From Phycisphaerales bacterium (GTDB taxonomy: Bacteria; Planctomycetota; Phycisphaerae; UBA1845): a DNA stretch of 64,000 bases. Positions 16,269-24,826 of the stretch are shown one piece after another (position 1 is the stretch's first letter; the number at the start of each line of letters is the position of its first letter). The position numbers were made by a program, and so were the translations under genes. The stretch covers positions 1 to 64,000 of the forward strand of contig JADZBE010000007.1 of assembly GCA_020852275.1 (NCBI GenBank). Reading direction: 5' to 3'. The notes below the pieces were generated by a model, which was not told the DNA's origin, did no database searches, and saw nothing but the letters and a program-made list of their open reading frames with translations.

Positions 16269-17327
16269 TTGCAGGGACGGGCGACGTTGGACGAGAAACT
16301 CTCAAGATATTCCCGACAGGTTCTCTTTGAGCGCTTTGGCGAGGCTGCCCAGCGACGGCTCATGGCGTCGCGCGCACTGCTTGTCGGCTGCGGGGCGTTG
16401 GGGACGGTGATGGCGGATTCGCTCGTTCGCGCGGGCATCGGCTTCCTGCGGCTGTGCGACCGCGACTACATCGAGCGCGACAATCTCCAGCGGCAGGTGT
16501 TGTTCGACGAGGACGATCTGGCGTCGGGACTGCCAAAGGCGGAAGCCGCGGCGCGGAAGCTGCGGAGGATCAACCCGGACGTCGAGGTCGAGCCGCACAT
16601 TGTTGATGTCCACCCCGGCAACATCGAGTGCCTCGCGGAGGGCGCAGACGTGCTGCTGGACGGCACGGACAATTTCGAGACGCGGTTTCTCATCAATGAT
16701 CTGGCCGTCAAGACGGGTCGGCCGTGGGTTTACGCCGCGGTCATTGGCGCGTCGGGGCTGGTGATGCCCGTGCTTCCCGGCGAGACGCCCTGCCTGCGCT
16801 GCGTTTTCGAGAGTGCTCCGCCGCCGGAGATGAATCCCACGTGCGACACGGCCGGCGTCCTCGGTCCCGCGGTGAAAGTGGTGGCGGCGCTGGCGACGAT
16901 GGAGGCGATGAAACTGCTGTCGGGACTGAAAGACGAGGTGACGCGTGGGTTGATGACGGTGGACGTCTGGAGCGGGCGGGTGACGACGATGAACGCGTCA
17001 GGGGCGATGCAGCAGGGGGAGTGCCCGTGCTGCAAGGGGCGGGAGTTTGAGTACCTGGGCGGCAAGCTCGCCTCGACGCACGTCACCCTGTGTGGGCGCG
17101 ACGCGGTGCAGATTCAGCCGCCGCAAGGGACGCGCGTGGACTTCGCCGCTTTGGCGGAAAAAATAGAGAGGGCGAGCGGGCGACCCGCGCGGCGCAGCGC
17201 CTTCATGCTCCAGGCGGAAGTGGACGGATTGACGTTGACCGTCTTCGGCGACGGGCGCGCGATCCTCAAGGGGACGAAGGACGCCCCGCGGGCGAAGTCG
17301 ATTTATGCAAAGTACATCGGGAATTGA
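16269..17327 (+). CDS. ThiF/MoeB/HesA-family E1-like adenylyltransferase
   Basis: Enzymes of this family adenylate the C-terminal glycine of a ubiquitin-like sulfur carrier (ThiS, MoaD) for thiamine, molybdopterin or thiolation pathways. The ATP-binding GCGALG is at residues 40-45, the acidic metal-binding DGTDN at 131-135, zinc-type cysteines in PCLRC (175, 178) and CPCC (near 253), and a candidate catalytic cysteine in TCDTAGVLGP (192). About 75 residues beyond the usual core follow. The start is a TTG at 16269, with an alternative TTG at 16287 directly before DEKLSRYSRQ, the usual family N-terminus. No sulfur-carrier gene is adjacent, so the pathway cannot be named. Confidence 0.85.
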   Translation: MQGRATLDEKLSRYSRQVLFERFGEAAQRRLMASRALLVGCGALGTVMADSLVRAGIGFLRLCDRDYIERDNLQRQVLFDEDDLASGLPKAEAAARKLRRINPDVEVEPHIVDVHPGNIECLAEGADVLLDGTDNFETRFLINDLAVKTGRPWVYAAVIGASGLVMPVLPGETPCLRCVFESAPPPEMNPTCDTAGVLGPAVKVVAALATMEAMKLLSGLKDEVTRGLMTVDVWSGRVTTMNASGAMQQGECPCCKGREFEYLGGKLASTHVTLCGRDAVQIQPPQGTRVDFAALAEKIERASGRPARRSAFMLQAEVDGLTLTVFGDGRAILKGTKDAPRAKSIYAKYIGN

Positions 17328-17369
17328 ATGAGCGGCGGCCGTAGCACCGTTCTGCAGTTGGACGGTATG

Positions 17370-17416
17370 GCACCGGTTTCCAACCGGTGAATGGAGCACA
17401 GGTTTCCAACCTGTGG
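17370..17416. repeat. GGTTTCCAACC palindromic repeat pair
   Basis: CACCGGTTTCCAACCGGTG and CACAGGTTTCCAACCTGTG lie side by side. Both are near-perfect palindromes able to form stem-loops. The same family occurs seven times upstream of the giant gene at 40491-40727. Here it is between the ThiF gene and fmdB. Confidence 0.8.
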
Positions 17417-17498
17417 AGGTCTGGAAGCCGATTGTGACGATGCAGACATTTGGGAGGCAGTGAGCTTGATTCGCGCCGGCGGTTGAGGAGAATCATCA

Positions 17499-17762
17499 AT
17501 GCCCATCTATGAGTATCAAGCGGAACAGAAAGGCTGCGAGCATTGCCGTCAAGTGTTTGAAATCATGCAGTCGTTCAGTGACGCCGAACTGACGGAATGC
17601 CCGAAGTGCGGCTGCGCCGTGCGGCGAATTTTCTCGATCCCAGGCCGCCCGGGACGCAACATCATGAGCAACTCCAGCCTCGCGGAAAAAGGGTTTACCA
17701 AATACAAGAAACGCAGCGACGGCCGCTACACGAGAGAATGCGGGCCCGGCCCCGAGATATGA
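17499..17762 (+). CDS. FmdB-family zinc-ribbon protein
   Basis: This 87-residue protein begins MPIYEYQAEQKGCEHC, the typical FmdB start, and has paired cysteines at 13/16 and 34/37 (CEHC, CPKCGC) that should bind one zinc. GAGGAGAATCATC lies upstream as ribosome-binding site. The family is named after a putative regulator of a formamidase operon, but its biochemical role is not well defined. It stands alone, about 170 bp after the ThiF gene. Confidence 0.9.
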   Translation: MPIYEYQAEQKGCEHCRQVFEIMQSFSDAELTECPKCGCAVRRIFSIPGRPGRNIMSNSSLAEKGFTKYKKRSDGRYTRECGPGPEI

Positions 17763-17833
17763 CTTCGTGATGATCCGGCGCCAGGGGTCGCCGCCCCACC
17801 GCAAGAGACAGGCACGGGCTTGGAGGGATCGGC

Positions 17834-18187
17834 TTGAAAGAATCCGTCGCTCGACTAGAATCTCCGGGCATGGATGTGCTCGTGCGCATCAAGCGCCTTG
17901 TTATTCGCGGTCAAGTTCGCCTGACGGAGAAGGCCGCGGAAGAGCTGGATTTCGATGCGCTGACGCTGGGGGACGTGCTCGAGTCCATCTTGAACGCCCA
18001 GGCGATCGCAAAGACAATTCGATCCACAAGCCGGCATCGCGGATCATCGCGGGAAAGGCTCTATGTCATCAAGAGTTTCAACTACACCGGCACACTCATC
18101 TACACAAAAGGCGCGATCCGCAGGGAAGCGGGCGCGGATATCTTCTACGTCCTCATCTCGTCAAAAATCGCGACACTCGAAGACTGA
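17834..18187 (+). CDS. DUF4258-type protein, candidate toxin of a DUF4258/YgiT-type pair
   Basis: The TTG start at 17834 is supported by TGGAGGGA six bases upstream (an ATG at 17870 is the alternative). The 117 residues match the DUF4258 pattern: LTEKAAEELDFDALTLGDV, then ILNAQAIAKTIRSTS, then ERLYVIKS and a final FYVLISSKIATLED. The fold is related to RelE/MqsR-like small proteins, and the family is often found next to a YgiT-type zinc finger, as here with 10 bp between the genes. A toxin role is an inference from that arrangement. The family also includes proteins with no proven toxicity. Confidence 0.8.
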   Translation: MKESVARLESPGMDVLVRIKRLVIRGQVRLTEKAAEELDFDALTLGDVLESILNAQAIAKTIRSTSRHRGSSRERLYVIKSFNYTGTLIYTKGAIRREAGADIFYVLISSKIATLED

Positions 18188-18197
18188 ATCCGGCGGG

Positions 18198-18362
18198 TTG
18201 ACACGCTGCGTGATGTGCGGCGCGGATGCAGTCCGTCCCCGGCGGATTCGCAGGAAGTCGCGCGGTGGGGCCCTGCTCGCCGTCACCGTGGAGCGATGCA
18301 CTCACTGTGGTGAAACGTACTACGATATTCCGACCCTGCGTGCTTTGGGCTATGACCGCTGA
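18198..18362 (+). CDS. YgiT-type zinc-finger protein, candidate antitoxin
   Basis: This is a short protein of 54 residues from the TTG at 18198 (in-frame ATG at 18213). It has two CxxC pairs, CVMC and CTHC, of the YgiT/MqsA N-terminal zinc-binding kind, and ends ETYYDIPTLRALGYDR, also characteristic. Unlike full MqsA it lacks a C-terminal helix-turn-helix, so it would neutralise a partner rather than regulate its own operon by that domain. It follows the DUF4258 gene by 10 bp, presumably co-transcribed. Start choice is uncertain because no strong ribosome-binding site is visible. Confidence 0.75.
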   Translation: MTRCVMCGADAVRPRRIRRKSRGGALLAVTVERCTHCGETYYDIPTLRALGYDR

Positions 18363-18798
18363 CTCGACCTGGCGCTTGTAGTCTCCCGAATCGTCCAGCC
18401 GCGCCCCACCCCGGAGAAGCGCCGTGCAGGCCGCCCGATCACGCTCACCAAGGACATTTGCGCTGACTGCGGCGAGCGAGATTACACTCGAGTGGGAGGC
18501 GAGCCTTGCTCGGCCACGCCGAGGTTAACGGGCTGTGGTGGAGCTGGAAACCGGGCATGGGGCCTGCCACCCCCGGGCCTGCGAGGGTCCAGTCCGATCC
18601 GGAGAACCGCTGGACTCGCATGTCGTCGGAGGCAACCGGCTGGATTCCGCCTTCGCAGGAATGACGATGTTGGATTCCTGCCTTCGCGGGAATGACGATG
18701 CTGGATTCCCGCCTGCGGGGGAATGACGAACGTCGCCGTTCACCACGGACTGTTCGGAAGGGTCGGACGCAGGTTGGCTGAGCATCGAGGCTCGTCGC
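18363..18798. other. Intergenic DNA with possible coding remnant and dispersed repeats
   Basis: The first 120 bp translate in one frame to a plausible fragment (RPITLTKDICADCGERDYTR) with no start and no continuation, perhaps a gene remnant. The right part holds three GGATTCC...GGAATGACGA units. I see no complete gene. Confidence 0.4.
18641..18729. repeat. Three copies of the GGATTCCCGCCTGCGGGAATGACG repeat
   Basis: Units of about 30 bp containing CTGGATTCCCGCCTGCGGGG and AATGACGA are palindromic around the GCCTGCG centre. The same family occurs in inverted orientation at 23157-23262. Very similar elements are common in many high-GC genomes. Confidence 0.85.
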
Positions 18799-19095
18799 GT
18801 GATCCATATCTCGAATACTCCGGGTGGCATCCGCCTTGCGGTCAAAGTCGTCCCCGGCGCCTCGCGCGATCGGTTTCTCGGCGAGTGGGACGGGCGGGCC
18901 AAGATTGCCGTCGCCGCGCCGCCGGAAGACGGCAAGGCCAACAAGGCGGTGTGCGCCCTGCTTGCGAAACTTCTCGGCGTTCACCGCCGTGACGTGGAGG
19001 TGGTGCAGGGGCAGACCTCACCGCTCAAGACGGTGCTTATCCGCGGCGTCGCACTCGAACACGTTCGCGCGGCGGTGGATCAGGCCCTACTCTGA
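18799..19095 (+). CDS. DUF167 (YggU-like) protein
   Basis: This 98-residue protein starts with GTG at 18799. It shows the family signature: AVKVVPGASRDRF near the N-terminus and APPEDGKANKAVCALLAKLLGV in the middle, followed by VEVVQGQTSPLKTVLI. DUF167 proteins are small alpha/beta proteins of unknown function, often next to membrane-protein genes. Its last 9 bp overlap the end of the convergent mlaD gene. Confidence 0.9.
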   Translation: MIHISNTPGGIRLAVKVVPGASRDRFLGEWDGRAKIAVAAPPEDGKANKAVCALLAKLLGVHRRDVEVVQGQTSPLKTVLIRGVALEHVRAAVDQALL

Positions 19096-20211
19096 TTTTT
19101 CGTCCTTTTTCTTGAGGTCGATGGAGGTCGGGATGTTGCCGACGGCGGTCTTCACCTTGATGGGGATGCGCTCCTCTTCCGCGATCTTCTCCGCCAGCGG
19201 CTGGAGCGTGGCGATCAGCTCGCCGAGGCGCTGGAAGGAATACACCATCGACTCGTAAAGCCGCGGGTCTTTCAGCATCAGCGCGGCCGTGCCCTTGCCT
19301 TCATTCAGCTCTCGCGCCGCCAGCGCCACCTGGTCCGACGCGTCATCGAGGTTCTCCAGCACGTCATTGGCCGCGGCGAAGAACTCGTCGAGGTGCTGCT
19401 CCGTGCGGTCCACGCCGGTGTTGACGTTGTCGGCCAGCTGCTGGCTTTCACTGCGCCACAGGTCGAGCAAAGTGTTGAGCTTGTCTCCGGCCTCGTGCAG
19501 GCGCGAAGCGACGGTCTTGAAATCCTCCTTCATCGTCGCGTCGCCCAGCACGTCGTTGATGTTCTTGAGCGTGGCGTCGAAGCGCTCGATGGCCGTGGAG
19601 AGATTAGCGGTGATCTTCTCCGCCGAAGCGAGCGGCTGATCGACCTCGCCGACGGTCCGCCGTTCGAGCAATCCGTGCATGTCGCGGGCGACCGGCGTCA
19701 GCTCCTCGGCGAACTGGCCGATCTGTTCGACCGTGATGCGGAACGAGTCCATCGCCTCCTCGGAGACGATCTCATTGAGCCGGTTGGCCATCTCCCCGCG
19801 GATCTCGGCCGTGTCATCCTTGGAAAGGACCGCGCCGCTGAGCGGGTCGTCAACAACGATCTCGATGATGCCGCGCCCGATGCCCAGTGTGGGTCCGTAC
19901 ACCAGCGCCCGCGCGGAAGCGGGAACGGAAAAGTCGTTCTTGATCAGGACGACGATGTCCACACCGAGTCCAGGGCGCTGATCGTCCTTGAATTCAAGCC
20001 GGTCCACGCGCCCGATGGCCACGCCGTTGAGCGTGACCTCGTTGCCCTCGCGGATGTCGCGAAGCTGCGAGACGCCGCGGATGCGCATCGCCCACTCCAC
20101 GCCGCCCAGCCATTCCGGGCGCTCGCCGAACATGACCATCAGCGCCGCCAGGACGGCGAGGCTCCCAATGACAAAAAGCCCCACGAGGGCGTTTCGCGTC
20201 GTTTCTTTCAT
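19087..20211 (-). CDS. mlaD: MlaD/MCE-family protein of a lipid ABC transporter
   Basis: This is the substrate-binding component of an Mla-type transporter that moves phospholipids between inner and outer membrane. One N-terminal transmembrane segment (residues 7-27) is followed by a single MCE domain (about 38-115, RGVSQLRDIREGNEVTLNG). A long helical, coiled-coil-like C-terminal region (160-330) and a charged tail complete the 374 residues. Its ATG overlaps the mlaF stop (20208-20211), so translation is coupled. MCE proteins form hexameric rings, and the long coiled coil could form a periplasmic tube. No mlaB or mlaC is in the window. Confidence 0.92.
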   Translation of the reverse strand: MKETTRNALVGLFVIGSLAVLAALMVMFGERPEWLGGVEWAMRIRGVSQLRDIREGNEVTLNGVAIGRVDRLEFKDDQRPGLGVDIVVLIKNDFSVPASARALVYGPTLGIGRGIIEIVVDDPLSGAVLSKDDTAEIRGEMANRLNEIVSEEAMDSFRITVEQIGQFAEELTPVARDMHGLLERRTVGEVDQPLASAEKITANLSTAIERFDATLKNINDVLGDATMKEDFKTVASRLHEAGDKLNTLLDLWRSESQQLADNVNTGVDRTEQHLDEFFAAANDVLENLDDASDQVALAARELNEGKGTAALMLKDPRLYESMVYSFQRLGELIATLQPLAEKIAEEERIPIKVKTAVGNIPTSIDLKKKDEKSE

Positions 20212-21017
20212 ATCTCGTCTCGCTGGTGAAGCGCTTCCAAGTCCTCGGCGCTGGCGCGTCCCTCGATGAACCGCTGCACGCGCGCGTCCGTGCTGCGCCG
20301 GATGTCCGCGGCCGAGCCGTCGAAGATCAGCCGGCCCCGGTGGAGCATGACGATGCGATCCGCCACCTTGAACGCGCTGGCCATGTCGTGCGTCACCACG
20401 ATGCCGGTGACGCGCATGGCGTGGCGCAGGCGCAGGATCAGCTCGTTGATTACGTCGGCGCGCGGCGGATCCAGCCCCGTCGTGGGTTCATCGTACAGGA
20501 TGACCTCCGGGTCCAGCGCGATCGCCCGCGCCAGCGCGACGCGCTTCTTCTGTCCGCCGGAAAGCTCGGATACACGCTTCGCCTGCAGGCCGTCCAACCC
20601 GACCATGGCCAGCTTCTGCGCCACGACGGAGTCGATCTCCCGGCGCTTGCGGCGCGTGTGGATCGTGAGCGGAAAGCCCACGTTCTCCCCCACGGTCAGC
20701 GAATCGAACAGCGCCGAAAGCTGGAACAGAAAGCCGAAGCGCATTCGCGGCTCGACCCAATCCCGCTCGCTCAGCCCATCCATGCGGCGACCATGAAAGT
20801 ACACCGATCCGGCATCCGGCCGAAGCAGCCCGACGATGTGCTTCAGCAGCACGCTCTTGCCCGTGCCGCTCTCGCCGATGACCACGGTGGTCTCGCCGGC
20901 GCGCAGATCGAGATCCAGCCCGGTCAGCACCTCGAGCGGTCCAAACCGCTTGTGCAGGTTCTCCAGGCGGAGGATCGGCTCACTCGTTGTAAGGTCGCGT
21001 TCCACGCTGTCGATCAA
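20208..21017 (-). CDS. mlaF: MlaF-family ABC transporter ATP-binding protein
   Basis: This is the ATPase of the MCE lipid transporter. Walker A is GESGTGKS at residues 48-55 (the MlaF variant), the signature is LSGGQKKRVALARAI, Walker B is VILYDEPTTGLDP, and the switch histidine is in VTHDMASA. At 269 residues it has the family's usual length. It is coupled to mlaD by a 4-bp overlap and separated from mlaE by 184 bp containing repeats. It energises the MlaE permease at the cytoplasmic membrane face. Confidence 0.94.
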   Translation of the reverse strand: MIDSVERDLTTSEPILRLENLHKRFGPLEVLTGLDLDLRAGETTVVIGESGTGKSVLLKHIVGLLRPDAGSVYFHGRRMDGLSERDWVEPRMRFGFLFQLSALFDSLTVGENVGFPLTIHTRRKRREIDSVVAQKLAMVGLDGLQAKRVSELSGGQKKRVALARAIALDPEVILYDEPTTGLDPPRADVINELILRLRHAMRVTGIVVTHDMASAFKVADRIVMLHRGRLIFDGSAADIRRSTDARVQRFIEGRASAEDLEALHQRDEI

Positions 21018-21201
21018 CCCTTCAAGCCCGCCGCAAATCCTCGGCCCGGTGTCCCCTTGCCACTTGGGCGTTGTTGCAAGACCCCCTCCGTGCCATGCCC
21101 GGCGCTCTCAGCCATCGGAGCATCCGCGCGGGCTGAAGCCCGCGGCTCGGGTTTCGAGAGTGTCTTACCCGTTGCCTATTGCCTCTTGCCTGTTGCCTTC
21201 T
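21018..21201. repeat. Repeat-bearing spacer between mlaE and mlaF
   Basis: The 184 bp hold a GCGCGGGCTGAAGCCCGCGG palindrome (21127-21150) and a run of TTGCCTATTGCC/TTGCCTGTTGCC units (21171-21198). Because mlaE and mlaF normally abut or overlap, these elements probably entered an operon junction. Confidence 0.7.
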
Positions 21202-22011
21202 TCAGATCAACGGCCTGAATCCCCAGATCGTCTTGTACATGCCCTGCATGAGCGTGGCGATGAAGAAGTCCGTCGCGAGGATGGCGATGAAGCTGACGAC
21301 GAACGCCTCGGTGCAGGCGCGGCCCACGCCCTCGGCGCCGGGGCGGCAGTTGAATCCCTTGTAGCAGGCGACCATGCCGATCGCGCCGCCGAAGACCAGG
21401 CTCTTGATGAATCCCGTCAGCACGTCCCACCATTCAACCGCGTCGGCGATGTAGTACCAGTACGGCTCGGACGGAATGCCCTTCAGGCCCACGGCGATCG
21501 ACCAGCCGGCGAACGAGCCGATCAGGTCGCAAAAGAACGTCAGCAGCGGCGAGAGCAGCAGACAGGCGACGAAGCGCGGCAGCACGAGGTGCCGGATCGG
21601 ATCCACCCCCATCACGCGCAGTGCGTCGATCTGCTCCGTCACGTGCATCGTGCCCAGTTCCGCCGTCAGCGCGCCGCCGACCCGCCCGGCCAGCATGACC
21701 CCCGCCAGCACCGGACCCAGCTCCTTCACCAGTGAAAGCGTGACCAGCACGCCCATGCGCTCCTCGAACCCGGCGGCCTTGAGCTGGTCGTAACTCTGCA
21801 CCGCCAGCACAAGCCCCACGAACATGCCGGTAATGAGAATGACCGGCAGGGTTCGGTTGCCCACTTCGTAGAACAGGGGCATGGTCCGCCCCCAGGTGCG
21901 CCAGCGCGGCAGGTCGGGCGTGAGCCACACGGCCATGTGCCAGGTGAACACCCAGAACTGCCCGAAGGCGGAGAGTGCGGCTACGGTTTGTGATCCGATG
22001 TAAGTAAACAC
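21202..22011 (-). CDS. mlaE: MlaE-family permease of a lipid ABC transporter
   Basis: This is the inner-membrane permease of the MCE system. Five or six hydrophobic segments are visible, and the family signature is clear: MFVGLVLAVQSYDQLKAAG, then LVKELGPVLAGVMLAGRVG, then LGTMHVTEQIDALRVMGV. At 269 residues it has the normal length. It is the first gene of the mlaE-mlaF-mlaD run on the minus strand, with the substrate path running from its MlaD partner through the membrane. Confidence 0.94.
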   Translation of the reverse strand: MFTYIGSQTVAALSAFGQFWVFTWHMAVWLTPDLPRWRTWGRTMPLFYEVGNRTLPVILITGMFVGLVLAVQSYDQLKAAGFEERMGVLVTLSLVKELGPVLAGVMLAGRVGGALTAELGTMHVTEQIDALRVMGVDPIRHLVLPRFVACLLLSPLLTFFCDLIGSFAGWSIAVGLKGIPSEPYWYYIADAVEWWDVLTGFIKSLVFGGAIGMVACYKGFNCRPGAEGVGRACTEAFVVSFIAILATDFFIATLMQGMYKTIWGFRPLI

Positions 22012-22375
22012 AGCATTGCCGCGGAGCCTGGCTGCGCGCCGCGCCGAACACGCGACGCTGCACGCAGGGCGTCAAAACATCAAAGCACGCCGCTCAATCT
22101 CCCGGCGTGGAACCGCTCCGAGCCGGGAGCGCGACGTTGGCAACCTGCCCGCGCCCGCAAGCTTGTACCTTTCGGCCGCCGTGCGCGTCGCAGTCACGGC
22201 CAGCGTCTGGACGGTCTCGCTCACGGCGATGGTCTGGTTATGTAGTAGGCCCGCCGATGGCTGTCAAAGGTCTAGAAGCTGTATCAAAACCAACTCCGGA
22301 GTTCGGCCGAACACCAGAATCCGCAGGAGCAATCGCGCGGGCTTCAAGCCCGCGGCTGAGGTGATGAAACAGCGT
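22012..22375. other. Intergenic spacer between mlaE and queC
   Basis: About 360 bp include a GCGCGGGCTTCAAGCCCGCG palindrome (22337-22356) and a segment around 22118-22155 (GAGCCGGGAGCGCGACGTTG followed by GCAACC) that resembles DNA at 27955-27995 upstream of the kinase gene. It should contain the mlaE promoter. No gene is seen. Confidence 0.5.
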
Positions 22376-23068
22376 CTAAGTTGTCTGATACGCCGCCGGA
22401 TCCGCGACGCCGGCCTGCCGGAATCCCTCGCGCCGCAGAAGGCAACTGTCGCAGCGACCACAGGCTTGCCCTCGCTCGTTGGGATCGTAGCAACTGTGGG
22501 TGAGGCCAAAGTGCACGCCAAGCCGCGCGCCCTCGCGCACGATCTGCGCCTTGGTCATCTGCAGCAGCGGGGCGTGGATCCTCGGCGCACGACCCTCCAG
22601 GCCCGCCCGCGTGGCGACGGCGGCCAGCGCCTCGAACATGCTGAGGAACTCCGGACGGCAGTCGGGATAGCCGGAGTAATCGACGGCGTTGACGCCGATG
22701 AAGATGTCCGCGGCGCCGACGACCTCCGCGAAGCCCAGCGCGAATGCGAGGAAGATCGTGTTGCGCGCCGGAACATACGTGATGGGGATCCCGCTTGGCA
22801 GGTCTGCGACGCGGTCGTGTTTCGGCACGGCGATGTCGTCCGTCAGCGCCGAGCCGCCGAACGCGCGAAGGTCCATGTGCTGGAAGAGATGCCGGCGGAT
22901 GCCCAGCGACGCCGCGACGCGGCGGGCGGCCTGCTCCTCGATCGCGTGGCGCTGCCCGTAGTGAAACGAGAGCGCGTGCAGAGCGAAGCCGCGCTCCCGC
23001 GCGATCGCGGCGGTCACGGCGGAGTCCAGCCCCCCGGAGAGGAGGATGATGGCGGGCCGTGGATTCAA
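22376..23068 (-). CDS. queC: 7-cyano-7-deazaguanine synthase
   Basis: QueC converts 7-carboxy-7-deazaguanine to preQ0 using ATP and ammonia, in queuosine biosynthesis. SGGLDS at residues 11-16 is the PP-loop. The C-terminal zinc site is made by C193, C203, C206 and C209 (ACGRCDSC). I chose TTG at 23068 ([13 protein letters not shown]), giving 230 residues as in the family. The frame extends to an ATG at 23161, but those 31 residues run into a dispersed repeat and match nothing. No other queuosine gene (queD, queE, queF) is in the window, and I see no preQ1 riboswitch. Confidence 0.92.
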   Translation of the reverse strand: MNPRPAIILLSGGLDSAVTAAIARERGFALHALSFHYGQRHAIEEQAARRVAASLGIRRHLFQHMDLRAFGGSALTDDIAVPKHDRVADLPSGIPITYVPARNTIFLAFALGFAEVVGAADIFIGVNAVDYSGYPDCRPEFLSMFEALAAVATRAGLEGRAPRIHAPLLQMTKAQIVREGARLGVHFGLTHSCYDPNERGQACGRCDSCLLRREGFRQAGVADPAAYQTT

Positions 23069-23156
23069 GGACCGCTGCCTGTCCTGTGATGGTGGTGCAT
23101 GGGTGCCCGGTTCGAAACTACAGTTTCCGAAGAACCCGCAAGGGCGTGCGGAACTC

Positions 23157-23262
23157 GTCATTCCCGCGCAGGCGGGAATCCAGACCCGTCATTCCCGCGC
23201 AGGCGGGAATCCAGCGAGCATGGGGTGCGCCCTGGACCCCCGCCTGCGCGGGGGAGACGACC
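23157..23262. repeat. Three copies of the CGTCATTCCCGCGCAGGCGGGAATCCAG repeat
   Basis: Two tandem copies of GTCATTCCCGCGCAGGCGGG followed by AATCCAG, and a third degenerate inverted copy (CCCCCGCCTGCGCGGGGGAG). This is the same family as 18641-18729 in opposite orientation. Each copy is a strong stem-loop and sits just upstream of queC. Confidence 0.85.
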
Positions 23263-23286
23263 TGGTCCGTCATGACCGCGGAGTCC

Positions 23287-23772
23287 TCACACCGGCTTCG
23301 TCAGCGCCGCGGCGAAGGCGGTGCGGTATCCCTCCACCATCTTCCAGACCCTCGTCCGCACGTCGTCCCGCGAGAGGTCGTCCATGGAGGACAAATCCAA
23401 CGGCGTGGCGAACGTGAAGTCCTTGCCCCGGTCTCGGTAGTGCTCGACCGGCGGGTCGCGCCAGTCAAGATCGACCTCGTGGAAGCCCGCCTCGACAAAC
23501 TCGCTCATCGTGTCGCCGGTGGACTCGACCGCTTCTTCAAGCTCCTCGTTCTTCCAGCGGTCGTCCGTCACGATGCCCACGCGGACCTGCGGGATGTACG
23601 GGCGAACGGCCACCTCAAGCCACGTCTGCGGTCCGGCAGGGAAGCGAGTCAGAAGCGAGGATCCGTCCGCGCGGTCGTCGCGCAGGCTGGGATCGCCACC
23701 GCTCGCCCTGCGAGCATCGAGCCAGTCACGAAACGAGGAAATGATCGAAACATCGCAATCCGAAAGCGGCAT
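23287..23772 (-). CDS. Conserved-looking hypothetical protein, 161 residues
   Basis: The product is mixed acidic and basic with no signal peptide or membrane segment. It has a plausible globular composition, with motifs such as WLEVAVRPYIPQVRVGIVTDD and a C-terminal KMVEGYRTAFAAALTKPV. I do not recognise the family. It lies alone between queC and the kinase/peptidase pair, preceded by 255 bp without features. Confidence 0.65.
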   Translation of the reverse strand: MPLSDCDVSIISSFRDWLDARRASGGDPSLRDDRADGSSLLTRFPAGPQTWLEVAVRPYIPQVRVGIVTDDRWKNEELEEAVESTGDTMSEFVEAGFHEVDLDWRDPPVEHYRDRGKDFTFATPLDLSSMDDLSRDDVRTRVWKMVEGYRTAFAAALTKPV

Positions 23773-24027
23773 GGTCCAACGTCTCCCACTCTGGTTTCCG
23801 TCGAAGAAGCAGTGTATCGAACGGCGATGGAAGAACCAAGCCTCGCAAGACCCTCGCCGCAGTCGGCTCTCCCGAAACCTGGGTGGATGCCCTGCATGAC
23901 CGTGGCGATGCGCATTCCTGATGGCGAAGTCCTGCCGGTGGCCGTCCGGCCAATGACCTTCCTCGCTGGCGCCACGGGTTCTGATTGCAGGGCCGAATCA
24001 CGACTTCACGAGAAACCGAAGCTCGCC
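23773..24027. other. Intergenic spacer
   Basis: This is 255 bp between two minus-strand genes. I see no gene, repeat or terminator that I can support. Confidence 0.4.
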
Positions 24028-24822
24028 TCACGGATCATGCGGCGCGTCAGGCTCCACGCGCCCTCGCTCCAGTCCCGCGCGGCGCGGGTCGATTCGATCC
24101 AGCACCGCGCGGCGAAGCAGAGTAAACGGTCGAGTCAGCCAGCGGTGCGCGTGCACGTACCACGGCCGACGATACGACGCCGCCAGTTGCTCGGGCGGCA
24201 GTTGATCCGGCCTCGTGCGGCGTTGAAGCTTCACCAGGTGATACCGGTCCGCCTCCTGCAACCGCCGACGCAGCCAGCGCACGGGCCATGCGTCCTCACC
24301 CCATCGCCAAGGCCAGTAGAATGCGATCTGAAAGTCGATGAGGTAGGGGTTGCCATCGTCGCCGACGAGCACGTTTTCGCATTTCTCAAGATCGACGTAG
24401 GCCATGCCGCGCCGGTGAATGTCGGCGACGATGGCGGCGAGCCGGAGATGAAAACCGTCCGGCACGCGCTCGCCCTTCTGCATGGCGTGCCCGGGGATGA
24501 AGGCGTGGATGATACCCGTGCTTTCCCATCGACCCAGGAACCGCGGAATCCCCCCTACGTCCGCGAGCCGCGCAAAAGCGGTCGCTTCGTGTCCCGCCAG
24601 CCAGCGCCCGATCCATCGCAGCGGGATGCCCATGACTGGCGCCTGGCGGTTGGCTTTGAGAACGACGCTGCCGTTCGGCGATGCATACCGTGCCGTGACC
24701 GCGAAGAAGTCGTTCTTGTAAACCTGTGCGAGGGAATACTCGGCATCACCGACAACGAGCGACGCCGGCAGGTCGCGTCGCCCCAGGGACTTCAGCCAGG
24801 CTGGCACGTTTCGTTCGCTCAT
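24028..24822 (-). CDS. WaaP/RIO-like kinase-fold protein
   Basis: The second half carries a protein-kinase-like active site of the lipopolysaccharide-kinase/RIO type: IHRRGMAYVDLEKCENVLV, with catalytic Asp near 144 and Asn near 150, then LIDFQ with metal-binding Asp near 163. Earlier, VVLKAN near 53-58 could supply the ATP-binding lysine. I chose the ATG at 24822 (MSERNVPAWLKSL). The longer frame to 24894 overlaps the upstream gene and is Arg-rich. It is 264 residues long and starts 4 bp after the MtfA-like peptidase gene, so the two are almost certainly co-transcribed. The substrate may be a sugar or lipid headgroup and is unknown. Confidence 0.75.
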   Translation of the reverse strand: MSERNVPAWLKSLGRRDLPASLVVGDAEYSLAQVYKNDFFAVTARYASPNGSVVLKANRQAPVMGIPLRWIGRWLAGHEATAFARLADVGGIPRFLGRWESTGIIHAFIPGHAMQKGERVPDGFHLRLAAIVADIHRRGMAYVDLEKCENVLVGDDGNPYLIDFQIAFYWPWRWGEDAWPVRWLRRRLQEADRYHLVKLQRRTRPDQLPPEQLAASYRRPWYVHAHRWLTRPFTLLRRAVLDRIDPRRAGLERGRVEPDAPHDP

Positions 24823-24826
24823 CGGG

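Noticed and set aside
23069-23161. Upstream ATG of queC
   Set aside because: These 31 residues extend into the dispersed GGCGGGAATCC repeat. TTG 23068 gives the usual QueC length.
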